This document shows, piece after piece, positions 1-10,929 of a DNA stretch of 64,000 nucleotides. The stretch is from Micrasema longulum (lineage: Eukaryota > Arthropoda > Insecta > Trichoptera > Brachycentridae). The stretch is from contig JAGVSM010002877.1 in assembly GCA_022494885.1 (NCBI GenBank), forward strand, positions 124,001-188,000, read 5' to 3'. Position 1 is the stretch's first letter, and every line of letters begins with the position of its first letter. The position numbers and the translations under genes were made by a program. The notes below the pieces were generated by a model that did no database searches, had not been told where the DNA came from, and was given only the letters and a program-made list of their open reading frames with translations.

Positions 1-2247
1 ATTGTATGCACGTTACACAAATTATAAAAAAAAATACAGCTTACCCATAAAAAAGTCACCCTTCGCCTCTGAGTACTGGTGGATTTTTATAAGCTGGCGC
101 GTGCGCTATACTTACACATACGCATTGTGTAGTATCCGTGAATAAGCCCATGGTATGACATCACACGGCATACGCATTATGAAAATAATCTCTTGTCTCT
201 CTCGCGCTCAGACGCGCTTATGAGCGTGACATAGACAACTATTGCTTTGTTAGTTGCTAATGATATGGTAATGAAAAATACACAGGATGCTTCTGCGTTC
301 GTCTGAATTTTGCTGCGATTCTTAATAGTAAAAATATAATAATATGTACGAGTATTAAGTTATAGATTAACACTAGTTTATAAATATGTAGGTATTTCAT
401 TAAATCAAATCATGAATAGGTCGATTTTGTAGTGATGAAGCTTTCGCAAAACTTACACAAAAACATTTTGATTTAATGATTTTAAAAATCTTGATGTTAT
501 AAAAAATCTCTTTTGGATTAGAGCGAAAAAAAACAATTACTTAAGAAAATTTCATATATTTACGAGTAATAAAAAACACGCTTGTTTAAAAATTTAAACA
601 AGCGTGTTTTTTATTTAATATTTGGTGTGCATCATAATAATAATAAATAGTGTTATTAAAATGCACAGTACAAAATATAACGGAAAAAATATGTACACAC
701 GCTTATTAATAAACAATAAGTCTTGTTATTTATATACTGAAAACAATCTACACGACTTCGCATTCAAGTTCTTGAGTAATTTACTTTAAAAAAAAAACAT
801 TTTTAAAAATTTAAATTGCCCCTTGTTTTCGGAAGGACTATAAATAGTAAAATGCAACATTAAAAAAATATTTGAAAAATATGAAATAATGAAACAAAGT
901 ATTTTAGAAAATGAATACTACATTTTCTTAACCCATTGTATTTTTTTTTCATTTACACCTCTCTCTAATCCAACACCGAATTTAAAAAAAGATAGCACAT
1001 TTGGTTAAAATTTAAATCAACATTTTTAAAATCAACATCCCATAGATTTTTAATGCGTTAGTGTGACTTTTCTGAACGCGCCAGTTTAAGTTAAACCACC
1101 AGTATGTACTAAAGGAATCATTTAAAAAATATTATTAGTTTTTTATGCTTTGAATGCAGGGTCTCAAACTGAAATTACAGGATGACTATTTACGATCATT
1201 CTGTTGATATTTTTTTTGTAGCAATAATAATAACAATAATAAAAAAATAATACTATGTTGTAGTATATAGTGCGGCACTGCTATGTTATGAATAATTCTA
1301 CTTTATTTCATGTATATTTACATAGCGCGGTGTTTAGTGATACAATCTACAAAACTCATCACACAAATACAATAGCAGGGCATAAGAAATAAAATATTTT
1401 TTTAAAAGGGATATATTTTTTAGAGCCTTTTTCTATTGAAATCGCCATGTTGTGTCAATATATGGAAAGGCGGATTCAGTTATTTTGTTACGTACCATTT
1501 TTTATCGCAAAAAAGATACGGATCGAGGCGGATGGTAGTTGTATGTTCGTGTTAATAAACCCATAATAATTATAATCTTTATTTTAATAAGTGGTTACTC
1601 ACATACGTTTTTTCCTTTACAATTTGGGCACGTTTTATGAAATCATGTTTTAATCCATTTGATTGTCGTGACATATAAATATTAACGCCATAATAATTGT
1701 GTTGCGAGTGTCAAATAAAATTATAAATCATGATTTCACAAATAGTACATAATATTTATGACAAATACGCGATTTAGTCTCTATTTTATGTCTCTCCATT
1801 AAGGTATAAATTAGAAAAAAAACTTAAGATTTTAATTAACTTTAAACTATCGATCCCCCCTGAACTAATTAATGATAATTCATTAGTGTGAATTTAATTA
1901 GTAAAAACATTATCTGTTAGAAGGACAATCGGTGATTAGATGATTTTATATATTTTTTTAATGACTGGTTGGGTGCCCTTGATTTATCAAATTTTATAAC
2001 GTAATGCTCCTTATCTAGTTCGCGACAAACACAAGCAGCGCGTTTTTATATTGACAAATCTAGTACTAATTATTATATTGACTAGCCTATTCAGACTACA
2101 TAATCTTGGCAATGAATTTAGCTCTATTGATATATTTTCTTGTTCAATATCAAAATTTAAAGAAAGGCTTTTATTAAAGGTAAAATAATTCATTGGGTCA
2201 TTTAGCAATTTTGTGCTCGAGTCCCATTATTGTTTTTTTTGGTTTTA
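1..2247. other. AT-rich DNA without recognisable gene
   Basis: No coding region, RNA gene or recognised transposon is visible. The sequence is AT-rich with short homopolymers and an (AATAAT)-type tract near 1224-1250. The only structured item is the hairpin at 568-615. Confidence 0.6.
568..615. repeat. perfect 23-bp palindromic hairpin
   Basis: Positions 568-590 and 593-615 are perfect reverse complements separated by two A residues. The arm core is ACACGCTTGTTT, and the arms start with AATAAAAAA on each strand. No flanking duplication was seen. It could be a snap-back remnant of a small transposon. Confidence 0.85.
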
Positions 2248-2893
2248 TCTTATATGTATATATATATAATTCCTCTATACGTGTGATGTCACCGTACTCT
2301 TCCTAAACGGCTTAACCGATTTACGTGTGGTTTTCAGAGAAATATAGATCTTTGCGCTGTGCGTGTTCGTAGATATTGAAATCTTCAATCAAATATGTAA
2401 AAAAAAAGTTAGGAGCATAAATGTTTTATTCATCGATCTACCAGGGTTGCATTCAAGGAGAATGCATTTGCAAAAAAATGGAAAGATATTGTTTTTTGTT
2501 CATAAAAAAAGTTTGTTTTTGAATGTTTACAAATAGCATTTGTTTTTTGTGGATCTCAATCAGATTCTTTCCTTAAATTCCTTATGATTTCTACACATTT
2601 ATTTCTTTTTATCGGGTTTATGGTAACACTAAAATTAAATTAAATTCAATAAATTAAAAAAAACCGTATTCCTACATAAGTACACCCCTTTGTTGGTGAG
2701 ACGACCGGAGTTTGAAGTTTGCAAAAAGAATGTCATATTTGAAAAAATATTTATTTTATGTCTTGGAATTCAACTATAAACAAGTACCTAGGTACCTACT
2801 AATCAATGAAAAGTATTTTTCCAAGCTAATAGCAGGTTCCAAGCTAATAGCAAGTCAACGTTCGGGCAGGACAACGTCTGTCGGGTATGCTAG
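2248..2893 (+). mobile_element. non-autonomous Helitron, copy 1
   Basis: The element starts TCTTATATGTATATATA after an A and ends GTCGGGTATGCTAG before a T, as expected for Helitron insertion between A and T. A subterminal stem (ACGTT/AACGT, loop CGGGCAGGAC) lies just before the CTAG end. It aligns over nearly its full length with 42065-42747. No Rep/helicase coding is present, so it would need an autonomous partner. Confidence 0.85.
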
Positions 2894-3602
2894 TGTAAAA
2901 TATAATTATAAAAACATAATTCAATTTAAGTATGTAGCAGAGACGGATTAACTGTCAACAGGCTTTTTAAAAAATTTAAGCGCATTTAAATACATTAGAA
3001 CATTTAAGAACATTACTTTTCAATTTACAAGTTGATCTCCAGCGGTAACGAGTTGTGACTGTTGACCTGACCATTAGTATAATATTACGATGACATGTTA
3101 CTTTGTTGTCATTTACCTAAACTGAATTATTAACTGTTGGGTGTCGTGAATAGATAATCTAAACATGGACGAACTTTCGTCCAGACGTCTAACAAAATAC
3201 TCATAATAAATAATCATTACTTTTGACTTATTTTGAAATTTGTTATATTGATGTTTTTTTTAATTATTTTTATTAAAAATTACCGCCTTTTATTGTACAC
3301 AGTAATACAAAATAAAAAAATACCTACTACATTGGCACACGTGATGATAAAATTAAAATAAAACAAAGTACATTAATAACTATAAATTATACAAACCAAA
3401 TACAATTAGAAAATAAAATCAAAATGTTAAAAAAAGAGGAGATACAAAATACGCTTGTATATGAAGAGAAAACTAAACACAATTAAAGCAAACTTAAAGT
3501 AAAGTGAGGTTCTAGACATTTTTTGATTTGTGAATCACTCGTGTTAAAAATATATAAACAAGATTCCCAAGTTTATTAGCAGTTGCCTTGTACGTCTTTG
3601 AA
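2894..3602. other. AT-rich stretch, no gene seen
   Basis: No open frame of interest is present. The minus strand of about 3500-3600 vaguely resembles a LINE C-terminus, but too weakly to call. Confidence 0.4.
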
Positions 3603-4623
3603 GTAGGGTAGACTGGGTACGGTTGTTCCAGGGTACGGCTGTGACAGTCGTCGTATTAGCGAAACTATAAGGAATAGCGGGAAGGGTGCAAGGGGAGTGA
3701 AAAACGAAGTGCCCGTCTGAACGTTTTCCACAATATTGTGTCAGCCATCGCGCGACACTAATGTCTGCAGAGGCCGAAATGACTTTTTTGCAGTAAAAAT
3801 TAAATTAGTTGTTATATGTGTTCAGATAGAGTAATGAGTGTTTTTCTTTGTTTCAAGTTTAACATTAATAGTTAAATGAAAGTTATTACTTTGTACGTAA
3901 AGTATTTTTGTATTGTCATTGGTCGCGCCACTTACCCGTTAGCTGTAGCACGCTCGAAAATTGCTGATTCGTTGGATGCGTTATCCTTTGTTCACTTTAC
4001 CACAGAACCCTAAATAAAATGATTGCAATTCCTACCTTATTCTGGGTTCTGGCACCTCTATTGCTGTTACTTCTTTCGCGGCAGTCAAGATCAGATCCTA
4101 CCTTGATATCAGGGAGAAGGGGCACTTGACGAATTATACGCACAGTAGATTTAATACTTATTGATGGCAAAATATATTTTTTAGCAATCGCAATGACAAT
4201 ATGAGAAATCACATGTGCACACGGTCGGTTCAGTAGTTGTTCTGGCACCGGAACAATATAGGTACCCACGGTAGGAAAAATGCAACATCTTAACCAGGGT
4301 CCCGTAGGTAGTAAACAAATCCGAACGCCCCATCCCAGCAAATGTGCTAGATATATATCAATGTGTGCACATGTGGCGTAACCATTCATGGCGGTAGTTT
4401 TTTTGCGAAGGAGTGAATTGGGCACTGTCACAACCACCCCTGGGGTGTGGTCGGTTGTGACATTTTTTAGTTTTTTTTCTAATTTGCTCATATGAGTTAA
4501 CCACTGTACTTAGGAACTGTACATTTTTCTATATAAAACTCCTTCCTTTCAGCTTATTGGCATACACACAAAATTATGGGTGACCAAATGAAAATTGTCA
4601 CAACCATACTAAGTCTACCCTAC
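3603..4623. mobile_element. DNA transposon-like element with terminal inverted repeats
   Basis: The left end GTAGGGTAGACTGGGTACGG and the right end, as reverse complement GTAGGGTAGACTTAGTATGG, form an inverted repeat of about 24 bp with few mismatches. TA dinucleotides at 3604-3605 and 4621-4622 could be a Tc1/mariner-type TA target duplication, giving an element GGGTAGACT...AGTCTACCC. An internal imperfect palindrome built on GTCACAACC / GGTTGTGAC lies near 4426-4461. No transposase is visible. A second element (3920-4385) is inserted inside. The superfamily is unproven. Confidence 0.7.
3920..4385. mobile_element. MITE-like repeat nested in a larger TIR element, copy 1
   Basis: This ~466-bp block recurs at 60639-61089. 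Its ends are imperfect inverted repeats (TGGTCGCGCCAC versus TGGTTACGCCAC). It is flanked by TCAT on both sides (3916-3919, 4386-4389), and the second copy also has TCAT flanks, which suggests a 4-bp target duplication. A 164-codon minus-strand open frame (3997-4491) runs out of this block into the outer element and is not a gene. Confidence 0.7.
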
Positions 4624-5455
4624 ATGAAACCTTATTCATTGCACAATTTCTGGGCAATCAAACAGAGAGTTGACTATTTTATATAGTAACATTAAATTCC
4701 GTATTAATATTGTGGGTTCTTATAATTGTTCTTTGTGTCAAGGTGGATAAAGAATACAGTTTTGTAAGTGAAATAGAACTAGAACCTTAGAGGAGAACAT
4801 ATTCAATTGAAAAGAAAATAAACGACATTAAACATAGAAGTCTTTCAGATGATATTGATATCGTGTTTCCGGATAAAAACAACAAAGAAAAGAGTGCTCA
4901 AATATCTAAACATCTACTCACCACTCAATAATACGATAATTTTAGTATCGTAGTTTGTTTCTGATAGACCCAAAGCAATTACGAAGATAGGAAAAACCCC
5001 AGCGAACTGGTAGAACCAAAATTAGTAAGTAAATTCCCTTTCAACAAATTTTACTAAACGCAAATCGAGACTTAATTGATGACCCGAAAGCTTTTATTGT
5101 TACCCAATGTGTTTTGATTGGTCCGTCGGGAAGTGGAACATAATAGATTTTCATAATACATTTACAAGTCTGAGAACATGATTACCCTGGATTTGCGAGC
5201 AACGTGACTTTTACTTTCGTTATGTCCAAAATAATAGTCATTGGCAAACTTGGCCGTTTTGTGCAGAATCGATTTCAGAAAAGGCTATGATTTCAACCTC
5301 ACGTCGATGTTCATTTTTGTGTTTAAAAATTAATAATAGCATCTGACGGTAGTTGACATCTACATTTTAAATGAAATTTGACATAAAGACTTTCCAAAAT
5401 AATTGAACAAGAACAATATATGCATACAAGGGATAAAGGTTATTTTATTTGAAAT
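4624..5455 (+). other. unassigned, possible coding relic with P-loop-like motif
   Basis: Several short plus-strand open stretches occur in different frames, for example about 4795-4930 and 5033-5143. The latter ends in GPSGSGT just before a stop, which resembles a Walker A motif. Frameshifts and stops break it, and the parent family is not recognised. Confidence 0.2.
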
Positions 5456-6060
5456 TTATTTATTAACCATTACGGGTTATTACATTCACAATACGAAAAT
5501 ATTATATCATTTTATATTTATATTCTGTTGTTGATGATTATATTTTTTCCCCTTTTGAAAAGTTTGTTTGAGTCTTTTGTTTAGTTTTGTCTGGTAGTTT
5601 ATTGTATAATTTGAGTTCTTGATTGTCCTTGTCATGTTTTGAAATGTTGTATGTGGTGTTGTTCTGAAATTCTTGTATTATTTCCATATTTATTACAATT
5701 TTTTTCCAGGTTTAGTTCTTTGTCTACAATAATATCAGTGGCTAACTTATGAATAAATTTTAAAGGTTCTTGTTGAAATAGTTCATTCACATTTAATTGT
5801 TTTTTTTTAAGTTCTCTAGTTGGTGTTAGATAAGGGAGGTCATATACTAGCTTCAATATTTTATTTTGCTGTCATTGTAGTCTGTTTATGTCATTTTGGT
5901 ATCCTGTTCCCTATAGTTGTTGCATAACACATATTTTAGAATTGACATAGGCTTCATACATAAGATATTTTTCCGTTTTCGGAACAAAATTTTTGATTTT
6001 TGGAAAAAGACTCTATAATGTTGCATTAAATTATTGGTGTAAGCTGTCCATGTCAATTGT
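5455..6060 (-). pseudogene. Jockey/CR1-type LINE C-terminus and 3' UTR (relic)
   Basis: Read on the minus strand, the sequence gives a reverse-transcriptase C-terminal tail. It contains WGTGYQNDINRLQ-like residues, then LKLVYDLPYLTPTREL and HIQHFKT near 5632, followed by RTQ/KLYNKLPD-like residues. This is the usual layout of Jockey/CR1 LINE C-termini (hydrophobic helix, then basic RTR..., then YNSLP). A T-rich tail with a reversed AATAAA signal ends it near 5455. Frameshifts and stops make it non-functional. The clade is inferred from motif order only. Confidence 0.65.
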
Positions 6061-6179
6061 CTGTCTATTGTTAGAAGTTAGTTAAATACTGGAAATTAAG
6101 TGATAATTGAATGTAAATGAAAACTATTTTAAATTATGTAAAACAGTACAGGCTATTTTTATTAAGCAGGTTAATTTTT

Positions 6180-6410
6180 TTATTTTTTCAAAAGGAATAA
6201 CCCGCTAAGCCTCTATTAAGAGGCTTGTCAGCAGGTAGGATAGAGAGGATATGGAAGGAGGTAATAAAAAATACACCACAACACCCAGACCGATTGAGAA
6301 AAAAATAATTTTTGGATTTTTTTCTTGCAACTGGCGGGAATCGAACCCGCGACGCCAATTTCACAGTTAGCGGTCTTATTAACTGTGTCACAGCGCCTGT
6401 CGTATATTAT
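6180..6410 (-). repeat. tRNA-derived SINE-like repeat (minus)
   Basis: On the minus strand a pol III B-box-like GGGTTCGATTCCCGCC lies at about 6335-6352, preceded by a tRNA-like head. It resembles none of families S1-S3 beyond the B box. The tail lies towards 6180. It does not fold as a complete tRNA. Confidence 0.5.
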
Positions 6411-6429
6411 ATAACTGAAGTACTATTTT

Positions 6430-6930
6430 ATGATAGAGGAAATCCAAAAGAAGTTTCTGAGATATCTCTACATGAGAGAGTGTGGGTATTATCCTTGGCT
6501 CTACTCGATCGAGTTTCTCCAGGGTATGCTTGGCTACAACAGTTCAGAGACTAGAAGGAATGTGTATTTGACTACACATTTTTATCGATTGTTGCGCGGT
6601 ATGATAATTCTGAGATTATGATGAGCATTGGTTTGTATGTTCCTGATAATTACCTAAGACAGCGTCAGAATAGTTTGTTTAATATTCCAATATACAGGAC
6701 CAACCTGCCTATGGTTATGCCTGTTGGAAGGACTACCGCAATGCTGAACAACATCGCTCTGGATATTGATCTGTTCCATGTATTCGAAGGGGTTTTCCGG
6801 AGCAGGATTCCCCTACTATTTTGACATGAGTCTCTTGCAAGAATTTTTTTATTTTTTGTAATATGCACGTATTGAATATATGTTTTTAATGTATATGTTA
6901 TATTTAAAATAAACGAATTGAATTGAATAT
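6430..6930 (+). pseudogene. Jockey-type LINE C-terminus with 3' tail (relic)
   Basis: The frame begins IEEIQKKFLRYLYMR, typical of the segment after the reverse-transcriptase domain in Jockey LINEs. A one-base deletion near 6600 moves the reading into a second frame (VPDNYLRQRQNSLFNIP, 6618-6824) that continues the same domain. The 3' UTR ends with AAATAAACGAATTGAATTGAAT near 6930. Stops and the frameshift mark it as dead. Confidence 0.75.
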
Positions 6931-8253
6931 TCATACGTTTATTTTAATGTCCCAGAGGTTTAAAAACTTAAAAACGTTATATCTCTAAACTTCCCTTTTG
7001 ACATTCATCCTTTATATCCTGTACCCTTCATATGTTTAAAAGTAAAACAAAGTTTCTAAAAAAATGTCCAACCGGAAAGTCTCTACACTTGTGATACTTA
7101 AATCCATACATTTTGAATAACCAGTGACCAGTTTCATAGCTTTCGCAACAAGTCTCGAAGATGTAGATTGTGCAGTGCAGATGATAAAACACTTTTAAAT
7201 TTTCCATGTGAATATGATGCTTTATATCACAAAATAAGCCGCATCTTCGGAGGACCAATGGTTAAACCTGAAGATGTTAGAGCGCTCGCCCCCTACCGAA
7301 TAGCCCGTTACTTAATGACTTTGGCTTGGAGGGATTTAGCAATATGAGTACAGTGTACTCAGTACACTCGCCCAGGTTGCAGTGACGCCAGGAGCTTATA
7401 TCTAGCACTAACCTCATTTTTTTTGAAAAATAGTTACCGGCCTTTTATTTATATAATACCTACGCATACACCCTATAATTATTTTTTATGAAAGCCTTGA
7501 TGCAACTGTATTATTTAATTAATAAGTTATTTTCATATATCGAAAATAACGTTCAAAACATATTTAATATTTTAAGCGGATTTTGATAATTCTAATGATA
7601 CTCGTACATCTTTTATGGATGCGAATCCTGGCACCTTACCAAAACTTTTAAAATCCAAACTTCTGAGTTTTGGGTTGGTATATGATAAGCGTATAGACAT
7701 ATATATTATATTTTAAAAGGGTTAAAAAAATGTTTTTAATATCACAGTTTTTTTTCTTTTACATTATGGCGGAGAGTTGAACGCGCGTCTAAGGAAACCT
7801 ACATATTACTACATACTCGTAACATTACAGAGTATGAAACAAATCAAAATATTGCCACCACCAAAAGAGTTTAAACAAATGCATAATCTATTGTTGCTCG
7901 TAAACAAAAGAAAAAAAATCACATCTCTTGAGACATCACTTTAGATCATAACAATGCTCACAAAATGATTTTCTTCTAGCTAAGGTCAAATTAAATTGAG
8001 ACAAATTAGAGACAACACATTTAAAGTGTATAGGCTGTTCAGTATATGGTAATTAAATAACAGTCCGTGATTAATTAAATTTTGTTATGATCGCTATAAA
8101 ATAATTAAATTGGTTTTTTGGTGTCCGAAAACGCCCGTTGTTTAGATAAATCTGAATCCGCGGGCGACCTTTCACATCATCCGAAAATTACTAAACTGTT
8201 GATTACATCTAATGACTTTTTTTTATTTTTACACATATACATTATTATGATAA
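6931..8253. other. no gene or recognised repeat
   Basis: AT-rich. The short open frames at 7028-7258 and 8118-8333 show no recognisable motifs, and the second runs into a MITE. Confidence 0.5.
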
Positions 8254-8553
8254 TTGAGGGTATAAGAAGCAAATTTAGAAATCTCCACCAAAACGGAAAA
8301 CTAGTTATTGATGCCAAAATAAACTATACATAAAAACCTACCCACCTACAAATAGCGTAACTCAAAACCATCTCTAAATCTTGTAAAAACAGATTTCAAT
8401 TCAATATATGACACCGCAAAATGTCAGCATTCTCCATTGAGTTGGTAAAGCATAATTAGAAATCTTACTATTCTTTTTTTAAAGTTTTTCGCAAATATCT
8501 CAGTAACTCCTTCAATGGAGATTTTTCAGTTTGCTTCTAATACCGGTTGAGTT
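8254..8553. mobile_element. MITE with ~28-bp TIRs, copy 1
   Basis: The left end TTGAGGGTATAAGAAGC and the right end, reverse complement CAACCGGTATTAGAAGC, are inverted repeats that continue into AAATCTCCA. The body aligns with 47906-48188, including the shared core AATAAACTATACATAAAAAC. There is no coding capacity. Confidence 0.8.
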
Positions 8554-9059
8554 ATCTATCAAAAAAGTTATTTTGTCTCGTTAAATGAAATTCTAGTGTT
8601 AGTCTACAAACATTTGAACATACTCAAAATATTGTCTACTGTAGGTATATTGATGTTAGGAAATCAAAGAGATTCAAGGAGCATGCAAATTTAAACTAGA
8701 TTGGAGGTTCAACGTATTAGAATGGTATTTAAAGAATTGAACTAATGTTAAAAGTTTTCTTTGTTCGGTTATCGTTTTTGAAAGTAGAAGATCACTTGGG
8801 AATGGTGTTTACCTTTGAGCAAAATTACTTTTTGATAGGAAATGAATCAACAAACCATTAGTTGTAATTGTTTTACATCGTAGACGAGTTAATCTTTGGA
8901 TTTAGTTTAACTTAGTCGGAAACCAACCGAAGAGTTTGGTTTTAGATTGTTTTTAGCACCTTCACGTAATTATAAACTTCACAAAATATGATGTATACTA
9001 TAATTTATACGGTAGATGAGAATTACACTGATTAGATATATTTGTAATCTTTCAACTTA
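8554..9059. other. no gene seen
   Basis: AT-rich, with no repeat family member recognised. Confidence 0.45.
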
Positions 9060-9240
9060 TGCTAGTGGGCAAGGCAAAGGGACAACGTGGACCTGGCAGA
9101 AGGCAAACGTCTCGGAGTGAACCGGAATTAAGTGTGTGGAGTTGTTCCGGGAGCTTAAAACAGAGAGGCCTTTTTAGAAGTGATTGCCAACGGCGGGAAC
9201 CCTGAGAGAACAAAAGAAGAAGATACTTTTTACAGTGTGT
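9060..9240 (+). pseudogene. short LINE 3' end (relic)
   Basis: This segment is GC-richer than its surroundings. Across frames it gives ELFRELK, then ERPF and VIANGGNP, ending in an AAGAAGAAG tail. That is reminiscent of the last residues and (GAA)n tail of non-LTR elements. It is heavily decayed. Confidence 0.35.
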
Positions 9241-9299
9241 TTATACATTTTATTGTATTCAATTGTAATTGAAAGTAATAAAAAAAATATAAATGTGAC

Positions 9300-9412
9300 G
9301 CTTCCGTGGTGTAATGGCTAAGAAATTTGACTCACTAACAGAACACAAAATCTTAACATGATTTTTCTCGAGACTTGGTGTTCTGTGCTGTAATTCACTT
9401 TAACAGGTCATT
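9300..9412 (+). repeat. SINE family S2, internally deleted copy
   Basis: It has the head CTTCCGTGGTGTAATGGCTA and then the family body TTTTTCTCGAGACTTGGTGTTCTGTG. The B-box region is missing, so this copy is internally deleted. Confidence 0.65.
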
Positions 9413-9439
9413 TTTCATTACCGAATATGTTTATTATAC

Positions 9440-9915
9440 GTAGCTGTACGGGAGCGAATGATGGACTTGGAAAAACAGGGATGAAAGTAGGCTAAATGCT
9501 GTCGAAATACGATCTCTCAGGCGAATGTGTGGTAAAACTATGTACGACAGGTGCACAAATGTTGAGATCCGTACATTATGTAAGGCTGAGACAAGCATTA
9601 TCGACAAAATCAAGAAAGAAGCTCTGCGATGGTTTGGACATGTAGAACGAATGGACAGCGAAAGAACGGCTAAGAATATTTACAATGCGAATGTTGATGG
9701 ATGCAGACATAGAGGAAGACCGAGAAAGACATGGCATGACCAAATCCAACAAATACTTCAAGATGTACATGTCAAAAGTCGGAATAATCGGCGCGCGTGC
9801 ATGAGAAGATGTATGAATGTAGAGGAAGCGAGATATGTATTCAAAGATAGAGTGTTGTGGCGTTCTACCCTTACGGAGAAACGGCGTGATGGTTTGTTGC
9901 TGTTGTTGCTATAGT
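9440..9915 (+). pseudogene. RTE-clade LINE, 3' end of ORF (relic)
   Basis: The translated segment carries RTE hallmarks in order: YGSE (9446, next codon now a stop where Trp is usual), AVEIRSLRRMCGK, IIDKIKKEALRWFGHVERMD, RGRPRKTWHDQI, NRRACMRRCMNVEEA and KDRVLWRS. It ends with a (GTT)n-type tail near 9895-9912. An open frame of 129 codons (9525-9914) remains. The same family recurs at 18289-18400, 37405-37505 and 62795-63620. Confidence 0.85.
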
Positions 9916-10363
9916 TATTTAGTTTAAGGGGCGAAAATTAAGAACATGAAGATTTCCAACTTTCACTCTTCATGTAAACATTATATTTGACTAGTACCTG
10001 TATTATTCAGTTACTAGTTAAATATGATATTACGTAACTATAAAAAGTTAACAAATTAAACCATGCCATTAAAAAAATAATGGCGCATCTTCGCAAAAAA
10101 CATGGGTTTATAATTCACTCGATACGTGGTTCCCAGTGATCATCTTGACTTATGTCTCACAACATATATCATGTTTTGATGTAAAGACAATTCAATAAAA
10201 AGACTTCGCGATTTTGAGTTGTATGTAAAGCTACAAAAAATTAAATCAATGATTTAAAACGTTCAGTGCGGTAATCGACTATGTAAGTACAGGCAGGTAT
10301 TCGCGCTGTCACTCTCTTAATGCGGAAAATGACAAATAATCAGCTATACATATCTATCGTTCT
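9916..10363. other. no gene seen
   Basis: AT-rich filler, with no feature supported. Confidence 0.45.
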
Positions 10364-10648
10364 TTGCATGAAACGATTAATCAGGATATTGTTAAGAGTT
10401 TTTCAACCTCTTTAAAATGGCGGAGAACATCGAAATCAGTTACTCTTGCAGATAAAATCGTGGCCTCTCGAATCACAATACTTCGCGATAGGGACTTCAA
10501 GGCTGCCGGAACATCGATTATCCGCAAAAAGGATTATCTCTTTAATTCAACACCGCTGCCCAATAAATTAAATAATCCACGGTGGCTAATCACGTCATGT
10601 CAGAGGTTGATCGAGAAAAAATTGCCAAGCCATATCGCGCAGAATTAA
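10364..10648 (+). CDS. unrecognised 94-codon open frame
   Basis: The frame is open for 95 codons, with a composition less AT-rich than its neighbours and a basic, hydrophilic product (segments SLKWRRTSKS, LADKIVASRITILRDRDFKA). I do not recognise a domain. It lies upstream of two LINE copies and is more likely an old retroelement fragment than a host gene. No splice or promoter evidence was found. Confidence 0.25.
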   Translation: MHETINQDIVKSFSTSLKWRRTSKSVTLADKIVASRITILRDRDFKAAGTSIIRKKDYLFNSTPLPNKLNNPRWLITSCQRLIEKKLPSHIAQN

Positions 10649-10929
10649 TGGTTTCAAATTGTTTCGTAAATTCTTAGAACTGGTATTGTTTTTGTAATTG
10701 GATACATTTTAGGTTCCCGTCAATGATGAAATATTTTATTTTAGAATTCCACATGATTATATTCATTACACGTTACAAGATGAATATTTATTGCCTAGAT
10801 TTGCAAAATCCCACAAAAACTAGGGTTTTTTTTAAATTTAATCGAGGAAGGTATTATAGGCGGTATTTTTAAAATTTGAAATGTCGAAAAATAAATAATA
10901 CGAGCAATCAATATTATTTTGTTAGTTAC

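Noticed and set aside
3997..4491. 164-codon minus-strand open frame
   Set aside because: It crosses the boundary between two nested repeats, and the matching repeat at 60.7-61.1 kb does not keep the frame.
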